This document shows, piece after piece, positions 16,752 to 24,354 of a stretch of 26,218 nt of DNA. The notes beneath the pieces were generated by a model. The model made no database searches. It was not told the origin of the DNA and saw nothing but the letters and a program-made list of their open reading frames with translations. The stretch is taken from the NCBI GenBank assembly GCA_002432565.1, contig DJFP01000272.1:1-26218 (forward strand), in the 5' to 3' direction. Each line of letters opens with the position of its first letter. Position 1 is the first letter of the stretch. This stretch comes from Flavobacteriales bacterium UBA5869. Lineage in GTDB: Bacteria > Bacteroidota > Bacteroidia > Flavobacteriales_D > Crocinitomicaceae. A program made the position numbers and the translations under genes.

Positions 16752-18770
16752 ATGTTACGATATCTATCACTTATTACAAGCGTAATTTGCATACATGGTT
16801 TTGCGATTTCTCAAAACAACAGCACGTTCCCGGTTATCAGCCACATTACCAAAGATTCTGCTTTTATTAAATGGGTGCCGAAAGACATTCAAATGTTCAA
16901 CAGCATTTTAGAAAATGGTGTCAGGGTGACTATTTCTGCAGAAAATGACCGCACTGATTTTACAAATGGTCAGAAAATAGATTTGGAACCCGTTGTAAAA
17001 AAATGGGACAAGTGGGATTTATCCAATGAAAAACTGGATAGAATCCATGAAATACAGCTTGGAATTAAAACGGCAATGAGCCATGACAAAAAAGCACAGG
17101 ATTATGCATTCACCATTGCCAGCCTGGAATCTTCCCTTTCCTTTGAAATGAATCTGCTTTCCGACTTAATGATCGGGATTTCCAGACCAAAAGGCGGACA
17201 ACCATTTGCAGTCAAAGTAGAAATCAAAGGATATGATCCTGTCATCCAAATCATTGAAAACAAAACCTCCAAACTTGCCGAAGTTCCAAAATTAACCGGG
17301 AAAGTCGACCGCAAAAAAACAGCAACTATTTCATGGAACGCCGATTCGGTTGTTTCAGAATACCTGGGCTTTCAAATCGAGCGTAAGATTGATAACGGAA
17401 AATTCGAAAAGATCCTGGTATCTCCCTTTGTCAACTTCAAGACCAACACCGAAAAAACGGATCGTTTGGCCAGCTACAGAGACGAGAAATTACAACAGGG
17501 AAAAACTTACACGTATAAAATTTACGGTATCAACTATTTTGGAATAAAGGGCCAATACAGCAATGAAGTAAAAATCTACCTTCCGAAGCTTGTCAATGCA
17601 ATTGTGAATATCGATACTGTACAGTCAAAAGGATACGACCGGGAAATCATGGTCAGCATCAGTAAAGACATTGATTCCCTGCCTCTTTTGGTCAACCGGC
17701 TTGTTCTAATGCGCTCTGACAGCTTACTGACCAATTATTCCGTGGTTGAGGAGCGTTTCCTGAAACCCAACGAAACAAAGGTCCAATTCAAAACAACTTC
17801 TTTGCTTCCGTCCGGTGACCGCAATTACTTCAAGGTATTCGCATTTTCACCCGACAACGATACGGCCTATTCTACTCCTTACTATTATTTTACGCTTGAC
17901 CAGGAACCACCGGCGGCAATCTCCAATCTCAAGGGAATTATTGATTCCCTGGGGCATGTCACTTTAACCTGGACCAAACCAAAAGACAATGACCTGCTTG
18001 GATACCGTGTTTACCGTGCCAATTTAAAAACAGAGGAGTTTGTAGAGAGAACAACCAGCCTGCAATTGAGTACATTGTTTCTCGACACTTTAAACCTGAA
18101 TACTTTAACGAACGAAATTTACTATTTTGCCGTAGCAGTTGATAAAAACTACAACAACAGCCCCAATTCAGACACCGTTCTGGTTGTTAAACCGGACACT
18201 ATCCCACCTTCCGAACCATTTCTGATCTCACTTCGAAAAGTAGGGATTCAAATTGATATGGAATGGCAGAATTCTACGTCGAAAGATGTGGAAAAATCGT
18301 ATTTATTGCGGAAAACCGATTTAAAAACAGATACGTTATTAGTATGGAAAGGAGACGAGTTCAGTCATTTTAGGGATTCAACCTTCACCTTTTCAAAAGA
18401 TGTCAGTTACTCGATTCTGGCAGTTGACCAATCGAATAATCATACCAGTTCCAAATCAAGAAGCCTTTTTATTGAACCAGGTTTCAGAGCCGCACTTATG
18501 AATGTAAAGGCATCTCCGAACAGAAGTACAAAAGCAGTCGATTTATCCTGGATGAAACCACAAACAGAAGTTTTCCAGTACTTTATTTACCGGAAAAAAA
18601 GCGAAGGATCTTTTCACCTGATTGCAACTGTTTCAAGTGCCGACGTTCCAGCCATGAAATACGCCGACAAAACCGTTTCGATCAGCAACGAATACGAATA
18701 CCTGATCCAGTATCAGTCTCAGGATGGGTTCAGAAGTTTAAAGCACGAAGCGGTGAAGGTGAGGTATTGA
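16752..18770 (+). CDS. Exported protein with tandem fibronectin type III-like repeats
   Basis: 672 aa with a signal peptide (MLRYLSLITSVICIHGFAISQ). Residues of about 190-672 hold four or five Fn3-like repeats, seen as recurring blocks such as ATISWNADSV then YLGFQIERK, VTLTWTKPKDNDLLGYRVYR and VDLSWMKPQTEVFQYFIYRK, each followed by a YTYKIYGIN-type or YEYLIQY-type strand. Fn3 tandems in exported bacterial proteins are binding or spacer modules. The first 180 residues are unassigned. No sorting domain is seen at the C-terminus (HEAVKVRY). The start lies four bases after the previous stop, so the two genes form an operon. It probably binds or spaces components of the surface complex made with the divergent operon (inference). 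Confidence 0.85.
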   Translation: MLRYLSLITSVICIHGFAISQNNSTFPVISHITKDSAFIKWVPKDIQMFNSILENGVRVTISAENDRTDFTNGQKIDLEPVVKKWDKWDLSNEKLDRIHEIQLGIKTAMSHDKKAQDYAFTIASLESSLSFEMNLLSDLMIGISRPKGGQPFAVKVEIKGYDPVIQIIENKTSKLAEVPKLTGKVDRKKTATISWNADSVVSEYLGFQIERKIDNGKFEKILVSPFVNFKTNTEKTDRLASYRDEKLQQGKTYTYKIYGINYFGIKGQYSNEVKIYLPKLVNAIVNIDTVQSKGYDREIMVSISKDIDSLPLLVNRLVLMRSDSLLTNYSVVEERFLKPNETKVQFKTTSLLPSGDRNYFKVFAFSPDNDTAYSTPYYYFTLDQEPPAAISNLKGIIDSLGHVTLTWTKPKDNDLLGYRVYRANLKTEEFVERTTSLQLSTLFLDTLNLNTLTNEIYYFAVAVDKNYNNSPNSDTVLVVKPDTIPPSEPFLISLRKVGIQIDMEWQNSTSKDVEKSYLLRKTDLKTDTLLVWKGDEFSHFRDSTFTFSKDVSYSILAVDQSNNHTSSKSRSLFIEPGFRAALMNVKASPNRSTKAVDLSWMKPQTEVFQYFIYRKKSEGSFHLIATVSSADVPAMKYADKTVSISNEYEYLIQYQSQDGFRSLKHEAVKVRY

Positions 18771-18771
18771 T

Positions 18772-19914
18772 CTACCCTCCATGCTTAGCCAGGTAATCCA
18801 GCATGTAATGATCTCCTTCTGTTAGTTCCAAACCACGTCTGTTCATCATGGCATTTGCCGCATCTTTTGCTTTTCTCAGATCGAAAAGATCGGTTCCGTT
18901 TACGGCGCCCCAGGAGAAAGATGGTATGAATTTTTTGGGAAATTCCCCGCCGAAAATATTGCATGAAACTCCAACTACCGTTGCGGTATTGAACATGGTA
19001 TTGATGGCGCATTTACTGTGATCCCCCATACAAACACCCATAAACTGCAGGCCGGTTTCCACTTCGGTTCCTTGTTCGTACGACCAGGTCCGGATCATGG
19101 AGTAATTGTTCTTCAAATTGGATGTGTTGCTGTCCGCACCGAAATTACACCATTCACCCACCAGGGAATTCCCTAAGAATCCGTCGTGGCCTTTGTTGGA
19201 GTAAGCCTGGAATACACAATTCGAAATTTCTCCTCCGACTTTGCAAAACGGCCCGATTGTGGTCGCTCCATAAATCTTAGCCCCCATTTTTACTACCGCA
19301 TGTTCTCCCAGTGAAAATGGTCCGCGAATCATGGATCCTTCCATTACTTCCGCATCAGCTGCAATGTAAATTGGTCCGGCAGTTGTATTTAAAAACGATC
19401 CTTCAACAGATGCACCTGCTTCCAGGAAGACTAGTGAAGGATCACCGATAATGGTATTTGAATTTGAAATGTATTGAGATTCTCTTCCTCCTGTAAGCAG
19501 AAAATAGTCTGCCACTAAAATTTCATCGTTCATTTGGAACAAATCCCAGCGCTGGGTCAACTCCAGCGGATGCTGCTCTGTCCATTTGATCTTTTCTTTT
19601 CCTGTTCCTCTTCTGGCAATCCAGGTGTCCCCGGAAACCAGGATTTGATTGTCTTCCAAAAACACCACTGCCGCAGCAATTGCTTCGGTTGGAATAATGG
19701 CCGCATTGACCTCAATATCTGCTTTACCGGATATCCTCGGAAACTTCTTGGAAATATACTTTTCCGTCTCAAATGACACAGTTGCTTCCGGAATCCATTT
19801 TTCCCATCGTTCTTTATTGGTCAGAATTCCCACTCTCAGATCACCAACAGGTCGTGTAAGTGTAAGCGGTGCAAAACGCAGATGCAATTCGTTATCGTGC
19901 AGAATGATGTTCAT
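18772..19914 (-). CDS. GlmU-like putative sugar nucleotidyltransferase / acyltransferase
   Basis: 380 aa. It begins NIILHDNELHLRFAPLTLTRPVGDLRVGI, typical of the Bacteroidota alternative GlmU family (about 390 aa). The N-terminal domain is nucleotidyltransferase-like but lacks the usual GGxGTRM loop. The C-terminal half is a left-handed beta-helix with hexapeptide repeats (ASVEGSFLN, AEVMEGSMI, AVVKMGAKI, TTIGPFCKVGG). By family it should act in UDP-GlcNAc supply for peptidoglycan and LPS: acetyl transfer to glucosamine-1-phosphate and/or uridylylation. Which activity it keeps cannot be told from sequence. A box TATCTTTA at 19942-19935 is one mismatch from TAnnTTTG. It converges tail to tail with the plus-strand operon, with a single base between stop codons. 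Confidence 0.85.
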   Translation of the reverse strand: MNIILHDNELHLRFAPLTLTRPVGDLRVGILTNKERWEKWIPEATVSFETEKYISKKFPRISGKADIEVNAAIIPTEAIAAAVVFLEDNQILVSGDTWIARRGTGKEKIKWTEQHPLELTQRWDLFQMNDEILVADYFLLTGGRESQYISNSNTIIGDPSLVFLEAGASVEGSFLNTTAGPIYIAADAEVMEGSMIRGPFSLGEHAVVKMGAKIYGATTIGPFCKVGGEISNCVFQAYSNKGHDGFLGNSLVGEWCNFGADSNTSNLKNNYSMIRTWSYEQGTEVETGLQFMGVCMGDHSKCAINTMFNTATVVGVSCNIFGGEFPKKFIPSFSWGAVNGTDLFDLRKAKDAANAMMNRRGLELTEGDHYMLDYLAKHGG

Positions 19915-19949
19915 GGTAATGCTATTTGTTAAATTAAAGATAGTTATTC

Positions 19950-19983
19950 TAATTCCGAATTCCGAGTGCCGAATGCCGAATTA
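19950..19983. repeat. Short iterated CCGAAT/CCGAGT repeat
   Basis: Four imperfect 6-9 base units (TTCCGAA, TTCCGAG, TGCCGAA, TGCCGAA) fill the gap between the HAD gene and the GlmU-like gene and supply the HAD stop codon. They look like slippage-prone intergenic filler with no clear function. Confidence 0.5.
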
Positions 19984-20646
19984 TGAAAATAATTCTTCGA
20001 GGCGGGGATCGTTGTAATCTTTGACAAAGAAGAGCACATTCGGATAGTGAGCGAATTCCTCTTCCGCATGTGTGGTGGTAATAATCACCGCTTTCATGCC
20101 TGCATTCAAAGCCGCTTCTGCTCCTTTCGGAACATCTTCAAATACAATACAGGATTCCGGTTCCACTCCCAATAATTCCGCGCATTTCAAAAAGACTTCG
20201 GGATTCGGTTTGCTTTGGATCACATTTTCTGCACCCACAATTCCACCAAAAAGGGAACGAATAGACAGGTTATCTACCACAAAATCAATGGCTGAGCGAT
20301 TAGCAGCTGAACCAATAGCTAAAGGAATGCCGAATTGACCTGCTTTCCGGAGGAATTCTTCCAGTCCGGGAATCAGTGCCAAATGAGGTCGGTAGATTTC
20401 CTGGTAAAGGGCTTCCTTCTTTCCAGAGTAAATACGAATCGTTTCTTCACTCAGGGTTCCAATTCCAAAAACGCGGTCGAGCAATTCGTGGTTCTTACCA
20501 TACATCTGCTGTTTCACCTGGTCAAGAGTTAAACCTGCTTTCAGATCATCGTTCAGGATTTTGTTCCAGACTTTTAAATGGAAGCCCATGTCGTCAATCA
20601 TGGTGCCGTTGAGGTCAAAGAGAAATGCTTTTGTTTTTTGAATCAT
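19981..20646 (-). CDS. HAD-superfamily phosphatase, beta-phosphoglucomutase-like
   Basis: 221 aa from the ATG at 20646; a TTG two codons upstream is less likely. The four HAD motifs are present: motif I FDLNGT with nucleophile D11, motif II S113 (IGSAANRS), motif III K146 (SKPNPE) and motif IV E170-D171 (VFEDVPKG). A helical cap at about residues 17-90 places it in HAD subfamily I, the beta-phosphoglucomutase/phosphoglycolate phosphatase group, so the substrate is probably a sugar phosphate or similar small phosphoester. The second Asp of motif I (the usual general acid/base) is Asn13. It is 66 bases upstream of the GlmU-like gene on the same strand; co-transcription is possible. Substrate unknown. 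Confidence 0.85.
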   Translation of the reverse strand: MIQKTKAFLFDLNGTMIDDMGFHLKVWNKILNDDLKAGLTLDQVKQQMYGKNHELLDRVFGIGTLSEETIRIYSGKKEALYQEIYRPHLALIPGLEEFLRKAGQFGIPLAIGSAANRSAIDFVVDNLSIRSLFGGIVGAENVIQSKPNPEVFLKCAELLGVEPESCIVFEDVPKGAEAALNAGMKAVIITTTHAEEEFAHYPNVLFFVKDYNDPRLEELFS

Positions 20647-20649
20647 ATT

Positions 20650-20657
20650 CAAAGGTA
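20650..20657 (-). promoter_or_regulatory. Possible -7 promoter box of the HAD gene
   Basis: TACCTTTG matches TAnnTTTG exactly and ends three bases before the ATG at 20646, implying a leaderless or near-leaderless transcript. No TTTG is found at the expected -33 distance, so the call is weak. Confidence 0.35.
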
Positions 20658-20754
20658 TTCGATATCAGAATGCGGGATGAGATATCCGGGTTAAAAAACC
20701 TTTAATTCTTTTCAGGAAATTATTTCCCGGAAGCAATCATTTGCATCTCTGCCA

Positions 20755-22305
20755 TTAAACTGTTTGAACATTTTGAGCCTTCTCAACGGTTCTTCCCGGT
20801 TTTGAAATGAGCCACAGGCCAATGAATGTCAACAATCCGTTGAGGATCAACAGCTCATTCCCAAAACGATATCCTCCGACAATTTCCTTATTGATTATTA
20901 CACCTCCTGTCCATAGCGGCATGTTCTGACTTACGTAATAACAGACCAAAGGAATAATAATACATACAATTGGAACCAGCCATTCGTTTAATTTGCGTTT
21001 TAATACAATCCCAAAGGTGAACAATCCGAGCAATGGCCCGTAAGTATAGCCCGCTATGGTCAAAATCAATCCGATAAGATCTGTTTTTGGATTTGCATCA
21101 ACATAGGTTTTAGTAGCCAAAATAATAGCTAAAAATAAAATCGAAAAACCAATATGAACAAAAAGTTTAATTCGTTGTTTCCGGGCCTCTGTTCTGCGTT
21201 CAAAATGTAGAAAATCTATGCAAAAACCGGTAGTTAATGCAGCAAGGGCACTATCCGCAGAAGCATAAGAAGAAGCCGTAATTCCCAACAGGAAGAAAAT
21301 TCCGGCAATTTTTCCAAAATTATTCAATGCCAGCGTAGGAAAAGTATGGTCTGTTTTCACCGGTAAATCAATTTGAAAGTGGTTGGCATAAACATACAAT
21401 GCACCTCCCAGAAGCAGGAATAGAAAGTTCGTTATGACTAACACTGTTGTAAATGAATACATGTTCTTTTGAGCCTCTCCGATATTCCTACAGGTCAGGT
21501 TTTTCTGCATCAGATCCTGATCCAAACCGGTCATGGCAATAGCCAGGAACATTCCTCCGAAGAATTGTTTGTAAAAATACAGCGGTGAATTTGGATCATC
21601 GAAGAAAAAGATACGCGACATGGAGTAATTTCCCGATGTTTTGGTTGCAGCTATTTTTGCATACAAGCCGCTCCAGTTAACTCCGAGCGCATTGGATATG
21701 ATGACTGTACAAATGATGACCGCACTGACCAGGAAAACGGTTTGAAAAGTATCCGTGTAGACGATGGTCTTTATTCCTCCCTTAAAAGTATAAACCCAGA
21801 TCAATGCTACAGTTGTTAAGGCTGTAACCCAATAGGCCACGCCCAAGTCCTTAAATAAAAACAAATGCAAAACTTCCGTTGCCAGGTATAGGCGTGTTGC
21901 GGATCCCAGAGTGCGCGACAAAATAAAGAACCCTGCTCCGGTTTTATAACTGACAATCCCAAAACGGGTTTGGAGGTATTGGTAGATCGAAGTGACGTTC
22001 AGGCGGTAATACAGCGGCATCAATACCTGTGCAATGACAATATAGCCGATCACATAACCCAGGACGATTTGGAAATAGGCCATTCCTTCACTGGCAACTT
22101 TGCCGGGAACCGAAATGAACGTTACCCCGGAAAGGGATGCTCCGATCATTCCGAAAGCAACCAAATACCAGGGACTTTGTTTATTACCGGTAAAAAACGA
22201 ATCGGAATCTGCATTTCGTGAAGTCAGAAATGAAATCAAAATAAGTAATGCAAAATAAGCGATTAACACTACTGCAATAACCCATGGAGCCAACATATTG
22301 TTCAT
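20755..22305 (-). CDS. Sodium:solute symporter (SSS family)
   Basis: 516 aa, about 13 predicted hydrophobic membrane segments from residue 8 to the C-terminus, matching the sodium/solute symporter fold. Family features are the second-helix GMIGASLSGVTFISVPG block, the YIGYIV-like third segment, IYQYLQTRFG before the fourth, WVYTFKGGIKTIVYTDTFQ and the SSYASADSALAALTTGF segment, which carries the Ser/Asp region associated with sodium binding. It should drive Na+-coupled uptake of a small organic solute across the inner membrane. The substrate (sugar, amino acid, sialic acid or other) cannot be named from sequence. It is preceded by the trigger factor terminator, so it is a separate transcription unit. 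A second ATG three codons downstream is a possible alternative start. Confidence 0.9.
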   Translation of the reverse strand: MNNMLAPWVIAVVLIAYFALLILISFLTSRNADSDSFFTGNKQSPWYLVAFGMIGASLSGVTFISVPGKVASEGMAYFQIVLGYVIGYIVIAQVLMPLYYRLNVTSIYQYLQTRFGIVSYKTGAGFFILSRTLGSATRLYLATEVLHLFLFKDLGVAYWVTALTTVALIWVYTFKGGIKTIVYTDTFQTVFLVSAVIICTVIISNALGVNWSGLYAKIAATKTSGNYSMSRIFFFDDPNSPLYFYKQFFGGMFLAIAMTGLDQDLMQKNLTCRNIGEAQKNMYSFTTVLVITNFLFLLLGGALYVYANHFQIDLPVKTDHTFPTLALNNFGKIAGIFFLLGITASSYASADSALAALTTGFCIDFLHFERRTEARKQRIKLFVHIGFSILFLAIILATKTYVDANPKTDLIGLILTIAGYTYGPLLGLFTFGIVLKRKLNEWLVPIVCIIIPLVCYYVSQNMPLWTGGVIINKEIVGGYRFGNELLILNGLLTFIGLWLISKPGRTVEKAQNVQTV

Positions 22306-22309
22306 GAAC

Positions 22310-22317
22310 TAAAATTA
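22310..22317 (-). promoter_or_regulatory. Possible -7 promoter box of the symporter gene
   Basis: TAATTTTA, one mismatch from TAnnTTTG, ends four bases before the ATG at 22305. No -33 TTTG is seen because the trigger factor terminator occupies that position. Weak, but the spacing repeats that of two other genes here. Confidence 0.3.
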
Positions 22318-22321
22318 GTAT

Positions 22322-22362
22322 AAAAAACGATGGGGCGTCCCGGTTAAACCGAGACGCCCCAT
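22322..22362 (-). terminator. Rho-independent terminator of the trigger factor gene
   Basis: A perfect 10-bp stem (22330-22339 with 22353-22362) extended past one mismatch by CGGT/ACCG, followed on the minus strand by CGTTTTTT. A plus-strand T-run on the other side means it could work in both directions. Confidence 0.9.
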
Positions 22363-22380
22363 TTTTTAATCAGATATAAA

Positions 22381-23733
22381 TTACTTAGATGCCAATTCAA
22401 CAAACTCGTCGTAAGAAATTTCTTTCGAGTTCAATTTCACGGTATCCTTGAAGTATTGTGTCAATTTTGTTTCCGCAAGCATGTCGTAAATACGGTTTGC
22501 TTCCTCGCGGTTCTGCAATGCACCGGCAGCTTGTTTTGTCAATTCCGCATCTTCGGGAGCAGGAATTCCGTATTGCGCAAACTGGTTTGCAATCAGTCCT
22601 TTTGTAAATTCGATTACTTCAGCGTTGTCCAATTTGATATCGTTTGCTTTGAAAATATGTCCCTGGATCAACTGCCATTTCAAATCTTTCGCGTAGCTGT
22701 CATAGTCTGCTTCAATCTGCTCGATAGTGATCGGCTTTTCGTTTGACAGCTGGATCCAGCGCTTCAGAAAATCATTCGGAAGATTAACAGGTGTATTTTC
22801 TACTAAATCACGGTAAACTTCACGTGTCAACAAACGATCAGAGTCATTTGCAAACATGTTCTTCAAATCTGCTGCAATACGCTCACGCAATTCTTTTTCA
22901 GAAGAAACAGCTCCTTCACCGAACAATTTGTCAAATAGATCCTGGTTCAATTCAGCCAACTCCATTCGTTTGATGTCGTTGATCGTCATTTGATAAGAAT
23001 CGGTGTGGTTTGCCAGTTCTTCCGGCTTAATTCCAAGCATGGCAGCTTTATCACTGTCACCGCGTGTTATTGCAGAAGCAGAAACAGTTACTTTGTCTCC
23101 TACTTTCTTACCAACCAATGATTTTTTCACCTTCTTGTCTTCAATAAACTCCATAGAGGTTGTTGAAGAATGCATAATTCCACCTTCTTTGATAGAACCA
23201 TCCTCATTCAACTCAACGAATTGAGCCAAAATCATATCCGTATCATTCACCTCATCGGTAGAAGTCATTTTTCCGTAACGACGGCGTAAATCATCGATTT
23301 GCTGATCGATCAGCTTATCATCAATCTTCACCTGAACGTAATCGTATTTGCTTTTGTTGGTCAATTTCAAATCGATAGCCGGAGAATACCCAATTTCATA
23401 AACGAATTCAAAATCACCGGGATTGTCGAAATCTCCTTTTACTTCAGATCCTTCTTTCGGGATCGGGTTTCCAAGGATTTCTAATTTATTTTCTTGAACA
23501 TATGCGTACAAAGCGTCGGAAACCAATTTGTTCATTTCTTCAGCTAAAACACCTTTCCCATATTGCTTTTGGATCAAGCCCATAGGAACTTTTCCTGGGC
23601 GGAATCCCGGGATTTTCGCTTGTTTGCGATATTTATCTAAAGAAGCAGCCACTTTACTTTGGTAATCTGCCGGTGAAACCTGCACTGTTAACAATGCTGT
23701 TTCTGCATTAACTTCTTGACGTGTTACGTTCAT
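22381..23733 (-). CDS. tig: Trigger factor, ribosome-associated chaperone
   Basis: 450 aa, the usual trigger factor length. The N-terminal ribosome-binding domain carries the signature GFRPGKVP (43-50) after YRKQAKIP; this loop docks on the ribosomal protein L23 site at the exit tunnel. A middle PPIase-like region (about 155-240) is divergent from FKBP-type domains, as common in Bacteroidota. The C-terminal chaperone arms are helical and charged (about 255-450), including LRERIAADLKNM and the final DEFVELASK. It binds nascent chains in the cytoplasm and delays premature folding, including of exported proteins. It lies downstream of tRNA-Leu, separated by a terminator, so it is likely transcribed on its own. 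Confidence 0.95.
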   Translation of the reverse strand: MNVTRQEVNAETALLTVQVSPADYQSKVAASLDKYRKQAKIPGFRPGKVPMGLIQKQYGKGVLAEEMNKLVSDALYAYVQENKLEILGNPIPKEGSEVKGDFDNPGDFEFVYEIGYSPAIDLKLTNKSKYDYVQVKIDDKLIDQQIDDLRRRYGKMTSTDEVNDTDMILAQFVELNEDGSIKEGGIMHSSTTSMEFIEDKKVKKSLVGKKVGDKVTVSASAITRGDSDKAAMLGIKPEELANHTDSYQMTINDIKRMELAELNQDLFDKLFGEGAVSSEKELRERIAADLKNMFANDSDRLLTREVYRDLVENTPVNLPNDFLKRWIQLSNEKPITIEQIEADYDSYAKDLKWQLIQGHIFKANDIKLDNAEVIEFTKGLIANQFAQYGIPAPEDAELTKQAAGALQNREEANRIYDMLAETKLTQYFKDTVKLNSKEISYDEFVELASK

Positions 23734-23765
23734 TCCGTTTTTTTTTAATTCTTAACCTGTATAAA

Positions 23766-23801
23766 CAAAAAATGGTCTTCATTGACAAACAACGAGACCA
23801 T
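23766..23801 (-). terminator. Terminator of tRNA-Leu
   Basis: On the minus strand ATGGTCT (23801-23795) pairs perfectly with AGACCAT (23778-23772), with an inner CGTTG/CAATG extension and a TTTGT loop, followed by six T. It begins six bases after the tRNA 3' end and lies before the trigger factor gene. Confidence 0.8.
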
Positions 23802-23807
23802 CTGAAG

Positions 23808-23889
23808 TGCGGATGGAGGGACTCGAACCCGCACACCTCTCGGCACTAGATCCTAAGTCTAGCGTGTCTACCAATTTCACCACATCCGC
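23808..23889 (-). tRNA. tRNA-Leu, anticodon UAG (reads CUA-type codons)
   Basis: An 82-base cloverleaf: acceptor GCGGATG/CATCCGC with discriminator A, D-arm with the GG in AAATTGGTAGA, anticodon stem CTAGA/TCTAG with loop CTTAGGA (anticodon TAG), a long variable arm (TGCCGAGAGGTGT) typical of tRNA-Leu, and T-arm GCGGGTTCGAGTCCC. The 3' CCA is not encoded. The upstream region contains TAGTGTTTTG, an imperfect version of the TAnnTTTG box. Confidence 0.95.
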
Positions 23890-23952
23890 ATATATTTTAA
23901 GTGCAAAACACTAAAATAATCTATTTCTTTTTTCGAAAACTCCGTTGAATCT

Positions 23953-24003
23953 TCTAGCGTGTCTACCATCCCGATAGCTATCGGGATCACCACATCCGCA
24001 TAT
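23953..24003 (-). pseudogene. Degenerate 5' half of tRNA-Leu with a palindrome in the D-arm
   Basis: Two blocks match the intact tRNA-Leu next door: 16 bases (23953-23968; anticodon-stem 5' side to D-arm) and 17 bases (23987-24003; D-arm, acceptor 5' side and upstream flank). Between them the D-loop bases are replaced by an 18-base palindrome. No 3' half, T-arm or acceptor partner follows, so it cannot make a tRNA. Confidence 0.8.
23968..23987. repeat. Perfect 20-bp palindrome ATCCCGATAGCTATCGGGAT
   Basis: Equal to its reverse complement, inserted within the tRNA-Leu remnant. The CCCGATAGCTATCGGG core resembles a palindrome I recall as widely dispersed in flavobacterial intergenic DNA. A degenerate copy lies at 26074-26091. 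Confidence 0.75.
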
Positions 24004-24008
24004 TTAAT

Positions 24009-24022
24009 TCCGCCATGGCGGA
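24009..24022. repeat. Perfect 14-bp palindrome TCCGCCATGGCGGA
   Basis: Equal to its reverse complement. It replaces bases upstream of the degenerate tRNA copy at the position where the intact copy has AAGTGCAAAAC-type sequence, so it appears to be a second small palindromic insertion in the duplicated unit. Confidence 0.65.
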
Positions 24023-24142
24023 CTAAATTCTATTTCAATTTTCGGAATTTCGATTAATTCCGCCCTTTGCGCCTTTGCTGACCTTGCTCCACCGAAGCGG
24101 TTAAGCATAGATGAAGAGCTACAGCGTAAGCATTTGGGTGCA

Positions 24143-24172
24143 CAAAATTAGTCATTATTTCAATTATTGCAA
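24143..24172 (-). promoter_or_regulatory. Promoter-like sequence upstream of the tRNA region
   Basis: On the minus strand TTG (24172-24170), 19 bases, then TAATTTTG (24150-24143), an exact TAnnTTTG. It points toward the tRNA remnant and tRNA-Leu, with no gene directly downstream. It may be the original promoter of the tRNA unit before partial duplication, or drive an unannotated RNA. Confidence 0.4.
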
Positions 24173-24215
24173 GCAGATGGAAAGAATTTTCTGCAAAAAA
24201 TTTAAATTGTGGTTT

Positions 24216-24331
24216 TGACTCCGCTCAACCACCTTGTTTTTTCAATAAATAAACAACTCTTAATCAAGAGATTGAACTGCACACTTATATTGTTGTCAGC
24301 AACGATAAAAAAGGTGACTGAGCGGAATCGA
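24216..24331. repeat. Imperfect inverted-repeat pair around a 60-base core
   Basis: GACTCCGCTCAACCACCTT (from 24217) and, on the opposite strand, GATTCCGCTCAGTCACCTT (from 24330) match at 16 of 19 bases, each followed by a T-run. The arms resemble a GACTCCGCTCAGTCACC-type repeat I recall from flavobacterial genomes. The pair lies just downstream of the phosphatase gene and could also act as a transcription end. Confidence 0.5.
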
Positions 24332-24354
24332 AGGCAGCTCCGCGTCCCTACCGC

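Larger units (their letters stand above)
23890..24354. other. Gene-free interval of 465 bases rich in repeats
   Basis: No coding region is supported between tRNA-Leu and the phosphatase gene. The interval holds a degenerate partial copy of the tRNA-Leu region, two perfect palindromes, a promoter-like sequence on the minus strand, a pair of imperfect inverted repeats, and about 100 bases (24060-24140) in which I recognise nothing beyond small hairpins such as ACCGAAGCGGT. Confidence 0.8.

Noticed and set aside
20647..20652. TTG start two codons upstream of the HAD gene ATG
   Set aside because: It overlaps the TAnnTTTG box; the ATG at 20646 places motif I at the usual distance from the N-terminus.
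23953..24003. A second functional tRNA-Leu
   Set aside because: No 3' half and a palindrome in the D-arm; it cannot fold into a cloverleaf.
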